From positions 1 through 38,129 of the forward strand of contig JAJQDT010000039.1 in assembly GCA_021202075.1 (NCBI GenBank): a DNA stretch of 38,129 nucleotides. Direction: 5' to 3'. A model generated the notes under the pieces. The model had not been told where the DNA came from and ran no database searches. It was given only the letters and a program-made list of their open reading frames with translations. This document shows positions 16,575 through 22,767 of the stretch, piece by piece (positions within the stretch are counted from its first letter, which is position 1; each line of letters opens with the position of its first letter). The position numbers and the translations under genes were made by a program. The DNA is from Lachnospiraceae bacterium (lineage in GTDB: Bacteria > Bacillota > Clostridia > Lachnospirales > Lachnospiraceae).

Positions 16575-17027
16575 ATGATCGAGGCAATAAGCTGTGGCGG
16601 TGTGGTGATATTCAGGGGGAAGGTACTCGTTCTGTATAAAAGCTATCGGAACAAGTATGAAGGCTGGGTTCTGCCGAAGGGCACAGTCGAGGACGGCGAG
16701 GATTATAAAGAGACCGCAGCCCGGGAAGTCTTGGAGGAAACAGGTGTCAGGGCCGCTATCATTAAATATGTCGGCAAGAGCCAGTATACATTTAATGTAC
16801 CGGATGATACGGTCTCAAAGGATGTGCACTGGTATCTGATGATGGCGGACAGCTACTACAGTAAACCACAGCGAGAAGAGTTTTTTGTTGATTCCGGATA
16901 CTACAAATACCACGAAGCATATCATTTGCTCAAGTTTTCCAATGAGAAAATGATTCTTGAAAAAGCGTATGGCGAGTATCTGAACTTGAAAAGGAACAAT
17001 CTTTGGGGAAGCCGAAAATATTATTAA
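16575..17027 (+). CDS. Nudix hydrolase
   Basis: A 150-residue protein with a perfect Nudix box, Gx5Ex7REUxEExGU, running from Gly36 through Glu42, Arg50-Glu51, Glu54-Glu55 to Val58. The family hydrolyses nucleoside diphosphates linked to another group, using Mg2+. The upstream strand (CGGVVIFRGKVLVLYKS) and the tryptophan before the box (EGWVLPKG) resemble the MutT/diadenosine-polyphosphate branch, but the substrate cannot be assigned. AGGAGG lies 7 bases before the ATG. It has its own promoter and terminator, so it is probably transcribed alone. Confidence 0.92.
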   Translation: MIEAISCGGVVIFRGKVLVLYKSYRNKYEGWVLPKGTVEDGEDYKETAAREVLEETGVRAAIIKYVGKSQYTFNVPDDTVSKDVHWYLMMADSYYSKPQREEFFVDSGYYKYHEAYHLLKFSNEKMILEKAYGEYLNLKRNNLWGSRKYY

Positions 17028-17044
17028 ATATTCCGAAGTGGGGG

Positions 17045-17083
17045 TGCCGGGATTCTGCAGAAGCGTGGAGTTTCGGCATTTTC
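17045..17083 (+). terminator. Rho-independent terminator of the Nudix gene
   Basis: TGCCGGGATTC (17045-17055) pairs over 11 positions, three of them G-U, with GAGTTTCGGCA (17068-17078), followed by TTTT. Confidence 0.7.
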
Positions 17084-17188
17084 TGTAAAAGCGTATCCAA
17101 TAGCCGGACAGACGAGGACGCAGGGGCCGACCGAAGCGAAGCGTAGCCTTTCATATATAGTGGCTCTGCGAAGAATGAGGAATGTCGG

Positions 17189-17518
17189 ATGAACTGGTAT
17201 CGGGATCTGTATGTAGGTAAAACATTTTGTAAAAAAAAGAAACGGATTATGCGCCTTGTCGAAGCCGGGGAACCGGTGCCGATGCTCTGCCTGATTCTGC
17301 TACGCCGGGATCAGGAGAGGAATCAGCTGGAAATCATCCCTCAGCCGGTATACGAGGCCGACGCCTCCGATTCGGATCTGATCGTAGGCCTCGCGTTCGG
17401 AATGCGGGAAGCCCGGGAGATTATGCTTGAACTGACAGATACCGTATACCGCCGGACGGGAACCGCCCATCTGAAGCGGTTCATCCTTTCCAGGCAGGAC
17501 GGAGAGGAAAGAAAATGA
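17189..17518 (+). CDS. Conserved hypothetical protein upstream of the DUF2953 gene
   Basis: I do not recognise a named family. The 109-residue product is soluble, with a basic patch (KKKKR) at residues 16-20, a strand-rich middle (MLCLILLRRDQERNQLEIIPQ) and a helical segment (GLAFGMREAREIMLELT) resembling small regulatory or binding proteins. It lies between the Nudix terminator and the DUF2953 gene, 16 bases ahead of the latter, so the two are probably co-transcribed and may belong to the same sporulation-linked group as gerW. GAGGA sits about 7 bases before the ATG. It looks coding from its regular codon use and the tight spacing to its neighbour. Confidence 0.7.
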   Translation: MNWYRDLYVGKTFCKKKKRIMRLVEAGEPVPMLCLILLRRDQERNQLEIIPQPVYEADASDSDLIVGLAFGMREAREIMLELTDTVYRRTGTAHLKRFILSRQDGEERK

Positions 17519-17534
17519 GGTTTGTGAAGCGGGT

Positions 17535-18854
17535 ATGATTCATGTCATTTTGGCGATACTGAAAATAATCGGAATTCTGCTGCTTATTTTGCTTCTTCTG
17601 CTGGCAGGCATTTTGTTGTCCGTGCTGTTTGTACCGATCCGCTATCGTCTGATGGCTGTGCATACGGATGCGAAGACCTGCGGGGAGCTGCGCATTACCT
17701 GGCTTCTGCATTTGATTTCTGTTCGCCTTGCGCTTAGTACTGTCCCAAAGGATGCAAAAAATGACGTCTCCAATGACGGCGAAAGCATCGTGCATTCCCG
17801 GCCGGAGCTTCCATCACTGCCTGAGATTGAGAGAATGATACAGATTCGTATTTTAGGGATTTCGCTGGAACGTATACAAGAGCTATTCAAAAAGAGAGGG
17901 AATAAAAAGCAGTCCGGGAAGACCGGAGAACGAAAAAAGAAGAAAAATCGGAAGAGAAATAAGAAAAAGAATGCTAAGAAAAGGAATACTAAGAAAAAGG
18001 ATTCTGAGAAGTTAACGTATCAGAATGAAACGTCCCGGATCAGAAATTCGTCGTCCGAAGAACAGGCGGCTGATATACAGAAAGCAGATAAACAGAAGAC
18101 CGACAAGCGAAAAACGGACGAACAAAGGTCTGATAAAGAAAATGCAGGTAAGCAGACCGTTGATGAACAAAACGCGAGTGGGCATTTGTCAGATGTGCAT
18201 AAGCCAGATACACAAACGTCGGATACGCAAACATCAGATGCAAGAATGTCAGATACACAAATATCAGACGCACAAACGTCAGATACGCAGACATCAGATG
18301 TGCGAAACTCTGATATAAAATACGTGGGTGAACAAAAACGGAAGCCATCCCTTTCGGAACGATGGGAAGCGTTGATTCAGAGCTTTTTGAATAAATGGAG
18401 AGCTTTCCGTGACAGAATAAGCAGGTTTCCGGCTCGGGCAGTCCAGCTGTACCGGAACATCCGGAAGCTGCTGGCGAAGCCGGGAGAGTTAAAGAGCAGG
18501 GCCTTGGAACTGTATCAGAAGCTTCAGAGCTATGAGGCTGCAGATGTGTTAAAGGAATGCCGGGAGCAGTTACAGGCTCTTTTGTCTCATTATCGGGTGA
18601 GGAGGGGATCGGGCTTTCTTCGGTTTGGGACGGATGACCCGGCGCTTACCGGAGAGCTCACCGGTGTGCTATACCTGCTTCTCCCGGTGAGCTGCACGGA
18701 AATTTCCATTGAGCCGCAGTTTACGGAGCGGATGCTTGAGCTGGATCTTTCCATCCGCGGGCATATCCGGCTGGTTCATCTGGCCCGAACCGTCTGGTGG
18801 GGATTTCGCAATCAGAGACTGAGACGGCTGATTCGGGCCTTTCGCCATGGATGA
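17535..18854 (+). CDS. DUF2953 (YtfI-like) protein with a large repetitive linker
   Basis: The 439-residue product starts with a strongly hydrophobic segment (residues 3-30), followed by FVPIRYRLMAVH and CGELRITWLLHLISVRL, typical of DUF2953 starts. The family's C-terminal part is at about residues 350-439 (GSGFLRFGTDDPALTGELTG and IRGHIRLVHLARTVWW patterns). Between them lies a very basic Lys/Arg/Asn stretch (residues 117-170) and then 17 five-residue repeats. In Bacillus the homologue ytfI sits beside ytfJ (gerW), and here gerW is the next gene 260 bases on, which supports a spore role. The biochemical function is unknown. The linker makes the protein about twice the usual length. Confidence 0.82.
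   Translation: MIHVILAILKIIGILLLILLLLLAGILLSVLFVPIRYRLMAVHTDAKTCGELRITWLLHLISVRLALSTVPKDAKNDVSNDGESIVHSRPELPSLPEIERMIQIRILGISLERIQELFKKRGNKKQSGKTGERKKKKNRKRNKKKNAKKRNTKKKDSEKLTYQNETSRIRNSSSEEQAADIQKADKQKTDKRKTDEQRSDKENAGKQTVDEQNASGHLSDVHKPDTQTSDTQTSDARMSDTQISDAQTSDTQTSDVRNSDIKYVGEQKRKPSLSERWEALIQSFLNKWRAFRDRISRFPARAVQLYRNIRKLLAKPGELKSRALELYQKLQSYEAADVLKECREQLQALLSHYRVRRGSGFLRFGTDDPALTGELTGVLYLLLPVSCTEISIEPQFTERMLELDLSIRGHIRLVHLARTVWWGFRNQRLRRLIRAFRHG
18066..18320 (+). repeat. 17 tandem 15-bp units encoding a five-residue repeat
   Basis: The 255 bases divide exactly into 17 units reading x-x-D-x-Q/R/K/H. The last nine are closely alike (T-S-D-T-Q type); the first eight are more diverged (K-T-D-K-R type). 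All lie in frame in the DUF2953 gene. Confidence 0.9.
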
Positions 18855-19059
18855 TGGAAATCCGGATAGTGGGAATCTCTGATAAAGCGCGAGTTTCCCA
18901 TTGCCTAACCCGGACAAGCCGGAACCATAATTTTGTCATTTTGCGCAAGAAATTGTTCTTAAGTTCCTAATGTGATTGCGGGCACATTCTTTCAACAGGA
19001 ACAGACATTATTATCAGCGCAAACAGCCAGGCAACAGGAAACGAACGGTGTGGAACCGT

Positions 19060-19094
19060 CAGAATTGAATGACATCTGAATTGAATGACATCTA
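19060..19094 (+). repeat. 16-bp direct duplication upstream of gerW
   Basis: GAATTGAATGACATCT occurs twice in immediate succession just before the gerW ribosome site. I see no other gene in the 263 bases between the DUF2953 gene and gerW. Confidence 0.8.
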
Positions 19095-19117
19095 TTAAAT
19101 AAAAGGAGCGGAATCGT

Positions 19118-19519
19118 ATGGCAGAGAATTTTCAGAACACAGTAGGATCTTTATTTAAGGGAATGGAGGATTTCATCACGACTAAGACCGTGGTGGGCGA
19201 CCCGATCACGGTAGGCGACACGATTATCTTACCTCTCGTTGACGTGACGTTCGGCGTGGCTGCGTCGGCGAAGGCGGAAGAGAAAAAGAACGCGGGCGGC
19301 GGCGGAATGGGCGGCAAGATTTCCCCGAGCGCTGTGTTGGTGATTCAGAATGGCTGTACGAAGCTGGTCAATGTGCGCAACCAGGATCCGGTGACAAAGG
19401 TGCTGGATATGGTCCCGGACATCGTAAACCGGTTTACCTCCGGCAAGGAGAAAGAAGATTCCGACCCGGATGTGGAAGAGGCCATCCATACCGCCTCGGA
19501 GGAGGAGACTACCTTTTAG
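19118..19519 (+). CDS. gerW: GerW family sporulation protein (YtfJ)
   Basis: A 133-residue protein of the YtfJ/GerW family. Seen are the N-terminal helix with LFKGMEDFITTKTVVGDPI, the strand GDTIILPLVDVTFGVA, a Gly-rich linker (NAGGGGMGGKISPSAVLVIQNG) and an acidic tail. GerW is made in the developing spore and, in Bacillus, is linked to the lytic enzyme SleL and to spore germination. AAGGAGCGG lies upstream of the ATG. Its position close to a DUF2953 gene matches the ytfI-ytfJ pair. No clear terminator follows; a dispersed repeat begins 34 bases after the stop. Confidence 0.93.
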   Translation: MAENFQNTVGSLFKGMEDFITTKTVVGDPITVGDTIILPLVDVTFGVAASAKAEEKKNAGGGGMGGKISPSAVLVIQNGCTKLVNVRNQDPVTKVLDMVPDIVNRFTSGKEKEDSDPDVEEAIHTASEEETTF

Positions 19520-19553
19520 GGCTTCCCACTGTTTTTCTTTATACCTGCGGCAG

Positions 19554-19640
19554 TAAGGAACTGTTACGAAATAAGCTGTACATCTTGCACCGTCTGACGC
19601 GCGAATGGCAGGCCATAAAAGCTCCGCGACGCAGCCCGGG
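19554..19640 (+). repeat. Dispersed repeat family 1, copy B (complete)
   Basis: Starts TAAGGAACTGTTACGAAATAA, continues through CATCTTGCACCGTCTGACGC and CCATAAAAGC, and ends near GACGCAG. It matches copy E (32795-32880) along its length and the reverse complement of copies C and D. Confidence 0.85.
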
Positions 19641-19728
19641 ATGCAGGACACCTGCGGGTCCGGGCGTATATGGACGAATATTTTCTCTGCGCAGGCATAT
19701 ATTGTAAAAACACAGATTTCGGGGCAGT

Positions 19729-19866
19729 ATGCGGAGACTGATTGGTTATACCCTGTTCTGGGCCGCGATTGGTATGATTGTGGATTTGTTTATCAAAAGT
19801 GTGCTGGCCAGTATTGTCATCATTCTCATTTTGCTGCTGGCCGGGTATCATCTGTTTGCATATTAA
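19729..19866 (+). CDS. Small hydrophobic membrane protein, 45 residues
   Basis: The product begins MRRLIGYTLFWAAIGMIVDL, continues with a second hydrophobic stretch (VLASIVIILILLLAGYHLF) and stops with TAA, directly before a terminator. It should form two short membrane helices or one hairpin. Similar small proteins, two helices starting M-K/R-R-L-x-G-Y-T, seem familiar to me from Lachnospiraceae genomes, but no function is known. The ribosome site is weak (GGGG 4 bases upstream). Support comes from the plausible membrane topology and the terminator starting at its stop codon. Confidence 0.62.
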   Translation: MRRLIGYTLFWAAIGMIVDLFIKSVLASIVIILILLLAGYHLFAY

Positions 19867-19914
19867 AAAAGAGCCATTTCAGACACGCAGAACGTGTTTC
19901 AAACGGCTCTTTCA
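19866..19914. terminator. Bidirectional terminator between the small membrane protein gene and rpmB
   Basis: AAAGAGCC pairs with GGCTCTTT around an inner AGACACG/CGTGTTT stem. A-rich sequence on one side and T-rich on the other lets it work on both strands, between two converging genes. Confidence 0.85.
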
Positions 19915-19945
19915 TAATTATGCATTTTCATTCAGATGATCAGAA

Positions 19946-20134
19946 TCAGGCTCTCTCTACTTTGCCGGATCTCAGACATCTTGTACAAACATACATCTTC
20001 TTTGCTGAAGTCGGCCCGGTTTTCACTCTGACCTTCTGGATATTGGAGTTCCAGATTTTATTACTTCTCCTGTGGGAGTGGCTCACCTGAATACCGAAAT
20101 GTACGGATTTATCGCAAATAGCACACTTTGCCAT
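19946..20134 (-). CDS. rpmB: 50S ribosomal protein L28
   Basis: A 62-residue L28 of the zinc-binding type, with cysteine pairs C4-x2-C7 and C50-x2-C53 and the usual NKIWNSNIQKVRV centre. It is on the minus strand, converging with the small membrane protein gene and divergent from asp23, as in many clostridial genomes. GGAGG precedes its start. Confidence 0.97.
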   Translation of the reverse strand: MAKCAICDKSVHFGIQVSHSHRRSNKIWNSNIQKVRVKTGPTSAKKMYVCTRCLRSGKVERA

Positions 20135-20222
20135 GACTGCACCTCCTCGCTATAAACTAAGCCATGTCATAAATACAGGCTCACAACAAATGTCATTCTA
20201 CCAGATAGGGGATTGTTTTGCA

Positions 20223-20250
20223 AGTATAATTTTAAAAAAATGTGTGCAAA
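20223..20250 (-). promoter_or_regulatory. Promoter of rpmB
   Basis: On the minus strand TTTGCA (20250-20245), 16 bases, TATACT (20228-20223), about 90 bases before the rpmB start. Confidence 0.55.
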
Positions 20251-20318
20251 TCATGCGCAAAAGAGCAGAAAACCGCGGCCATCCGTGGTTTTTATCTGTA
20301 ATTCGGGTAAAATACTAT

Positions 20319-20346
20319 TTGCAAATATCCGCATTTCTGGTAGAAT
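20319..20346 (+). promoter_or_regulatory. Promoter of the asp23-yloV operon
   Basis: TTGCAA (20319-20324), 16 bases, TAGAAT (20341-20346), 50 bases ahead of the asp23 start. Confidence 0.55.
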
Positions 20347-20396
20347 AGGCAATGGAAGAAATGTCATTAACCTGTAAGTGGAGGAGGTTCCTGTTT

Positions 20397-20753
20397 ATGA
20401 AGGGACGCATGAGTAATGAGCTTGGCTCAATTGTGATTGATACGAATGTAATTGCCACCTACGCCGGCAGCGTTGCCGTGGAGTGCTTTGGCATTGTCGG
20501 TATGGCAATCGTGAATATGAAGGATGGCCTGGTAAGACTTTTGAAGAAGGACAGCCTGGAGCGCGGACTGAGTGTAAAGATCGAAGACAACCGCATTACC
20601 ATCGATTTTCATGTGATTGTCTCCTACGGAGTGAGCATCTCTGCTGTTGCGGACAATCTGTTTAGCAGCGTCAAATACCGCGTGGAAGAATTCACCGGTA
20701 TGGAGGTCGAGAAAATCAATATGTACGTGGAAGGCGTACGTGTCATTGATTAA
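20397..20753 (+). CDS. Asp23/Gls24 family envelope stress response protein (YloU-like)
   Basis: A 118-residue member of the Asp23/Gls24 (DUF322) family. The run GSIVIDTNVIATYAGSVAVECFGIVGM is the family's N-terminal signature, followed by VKIEDNRITIDFHVIVSYGVSISAVA and the C-terminal VEKINMYVEGVRV. In Staphylococcus Asp23 is a membrane-associated protein linked to envelope stress. Here, as in many Firmicutes, it is the first gene of the yloU-yloV pair, with 15 bases to the next gene. The start at 20397 has GGAGGAGG upstream; the frame's earlier start at 20352 has none. Confidence 0.92.
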   Translation: MKGRMSNELGSIVIDTNVIATYAGSVAVECFGIVGMAIVNMKDGLVRLLKKDSLERGLSVKIEDNRITIDFHVIVSYGVSISAVADNLFSSVKYRVEEFTGMEVEKINMYVEGVRVID

Positions 20754-20768
20754 TGGAGGAGCCAAACA

Positions 20769-22589
20769 GTGAATAAGAATACGATAGATGTCGCACTCTG
20801 CGCGAAAATGTTTCTGGCCGGGGCCAGAAATCTTGAGTCTAAAAAAGAATGGATCAATGAACTCAATGTATTTCCGGTACCGGACGGCGATACCGGCACG
20901 AATATGACTCTGACCATTATGTCGGCGGTAAAGGAGGTATCCGCTCTGGAGCCGCTTACGATGGAATCGTTTGCGAAAGCCGTTTCCTCCGGTTCCCTGC
21001 GCGGCGCCCGGGGAAATTCCGGCGTGATTCTTTCTCAGCTGCTGCGCGGGTTTACGAAGGTCATCCGCACGGAGGAGGAGATTACCCCGGTCATTTTGAC
21101 AGCGGCCTTCCAGAAAGCGGTGGAGACTGCCTACAAGGCGGTGATGAAGCCGAAGGAGGGGACGATTCTTACCGTAGCAAGACTTGGAGCGGAGCGCGCC
21201 AGCGAGCTCCTTGAGGAGAACCCGGATGTTTCGCTGGACGATCTGATGACAGCGGTTCTGGCGCGCAGCGAAGAGGCGCTGGCGCAGACGCCTGAGCTGC
21301 TTCCGGTTCTGAAGGAGGCGGGCGTCGTTGATTCCGGCGGTCAGGGTCTGGTTCAGGTCCTGAAGGGCGCGCTGGATTCGTTCCATGGGATTGAGATCCC
21401 CCAGGAAGATCAGACCGATGACGGAGAGGCGGAGGGGAAAACACTCCTGCGCTATCCTTATTGTATGGAATTTACCGTCGTCCCGGAGCAGGAGGATTCC
21501 GATCTGAGCGGCGACCCGCAGCCATTGATAACCTGGATGGAATCCGTCGGGGATTCCATCGACGTTTCGGCGGATGAAAAAACCGTCCGGGTGCATATCC
21601 ACACAAATGATCCGGGCGCTGTCCTTTCACAGGCACTTACTCTTGGTGCGCTGACCGGCGTCCGCATTGTCAATCTGCAAAGGGAGGCTTCAGAAGCCGG
21701 GGCGCAGGGCTGCCGGAAAGGGGCAGGCGATTTGGAAATGTCAAATTCAGTTCCTTCCGTCGGAGCATCTGATTCGGTATCGAAAGACACGAATTCTCAG
21801 GAAAGCTCTGGTTCCGCTTTGGCATTTGGGAATACGGAACGGCAGGCCGGGGATGCCGTGCAGACCGCGAAGGATGCGGCTGCGCAGGGAGCGAATGCAA
21901 GTGCAGACGGGGATTCCCCGGATGACTGGAAGGAGACCGGTTTTATCAGCGTGTCGATCGGGGATGGGATTGCGGATGTTTTCCGTGATCTCGGCGTGGA
22001 CTGCCTGATCGAGGGCGGCCAGACAATGAACCCGAGCACAGAGGACATGCTGAACGCCATCAGCCAGGTTCATGCGAAGAATATCTTCATTCTTCCCAAT
22101 AATAAAAACATCATCCTTGCGGCAAATCAGGCAAAGTCTCTGACAGCGGACAAGAATATTTTTGTAATACCGACCAGGACCGTGCCGCAGGGTATTACGG
22201 CTGTGATTAATTATGTCCCGGAGAAGTCGCCGGAGGAAAACGCACAGGTCATGGAGCAGGAAATAGAGGCGGTGAAAACCGGTCAGATTACCTATGCGGT
22301 GCGCGATACCCACATAGAGGATAAGGTGATTTTGGCCGGGGACATCATGGGAGTCGGGGATCATTCGATCCTGGCTGTCGGCAAAGACATCGATGAGGTG
22401 GCCGAGGAAACCGTTGCCCGGATGATGTCGGACGAGGCCGAGCTGATCAGCATTTATTATGGCGAGGATATGAGGGAAGAGGAGGCGTCCGTCCTCTGCG
22501 ACCGGATTGCCGGCCTGTATCCGGACTGCGATGTGGAACTGAATTTTGGCGGACAGCCGATTTATTACTATATTATCTCGGTTGAGTGA
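20769..22589 (+). CDS. DAK2 domain protein YloV (fatty acid kinase FakA-like)
   Basis: A 606-residue protein. The N-terminal DhaL/DAK2 kinase domain (residues 1-205) shows the ATP/Mg-binding FPVPDGDTGTNM and the GARGNSGVILSQLLRG loop. The middle and C-terminal DegV-like domains follow. FakA phosphorylates exogenous fatty acids bound by FakB proteins; the family resemblance is strong but activity is inferred. A low-complexity Ser/Ala/Gly/Asp insert at about residues 303-390 separates the domains and makes it longer than relatives. The start is GTG with GGAGGAG about 7 bases upstream. The gap to recG holds a dispersed repeat in the opposite orientation. Confidence 0.9.
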   Translation: MNKNTIDVALCAKMFLAGARNLESKKEWINELNVFPVPDGDTGTNMTLTIMSAVKEVSALEPLTMESFAKAVSSGSLRGARGNSGVILSQLLRGFTKVIRTEEEITPVILTAAFQKAVETAYKAVMKPKEGTILTVARLGAERASELLEENPDVSLDDLMTAVLARSEEALAQTPELLPVLKEAGVVDSGGQGLVQVLKGALDSFHGIEIPQEDQTDDGEAEGKTLLRYPYCMEFTVVPEQEDSDLSGDPQPLITWMESVGDSIDVSADEKTVRVHIHTNDPGAVLSQALTLGALTGVRIVNLQREASEAGAQGCRKGAGDLEMSNSVPSVGASDSVSKDTNSQESSGSALAFGNTERQAGDAVQTAKDAAAQGANASADGDSPDDWKETGFISVSIGDGIADVFRDLGVDCLIEGGQTMNPSTEDMLNAISQVHAKNIFILPNNKNIILAANQAKSLTADKNIFVIPTRTVPQGITAVINYVPEKSPEENAQVMEQEIEAVKTGQITYAVRDTHIEDKVILAGDIMGVGDHSILAVGKDIDEVAEETVARMMSDEAELISIYYGEDMREEEASVLCDRIAGLYPDCDVELNFGGQPIYYYIISVE

Positions 22590-22640
22590 GCTGCCAGCAT
22601 AAAAGGAGATGTGCAGGAATTCAAGACAGCAGACGCTTAT

Positions 22641-22720
22641 CCTGCGTCGAGGCTTTTATGGTCTGCGATTCGCCCGTCAGGTGATGCAAGATGGGTAAGT
22701 AGCTTCGCGGCAGTTCCTTA
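22641..22720 (-). repeat. Dispersed repeat family 1, copy C (minus strand)
   Basis: The reverse complement reads TAAGGAACTGCCGCGAAG, then CATCTTGCATCACCTGACG, GCGAATCGCAGACCATAAAA and GCCTCGACGCAG, aligning with copies B and E. It fills much of the 178-base gap between yloV and recG. Confidence 0.8.
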
Positions 22721-22767
22721 TACTTCAGCATCGTATGAATCCTACGCAGAACAGAGTGGAGAAGTGA

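Noticed and set aside
18066..18320. Pentapeptide-repeat protein fold (Mfp/Qnr-like)
   Set aside because: The units lack the A(D/N)LxX pattern with a central Leu/Phe; they are Asp-centred and hydrophilic, so a disordered linker is likelier.
20427..21602. 391-codon minus-strand frame over asp23 and yloV
   Set aside because: It mirrors two conserved genes; its composition is that of a reverse frame, with no motif and no ribosome site.
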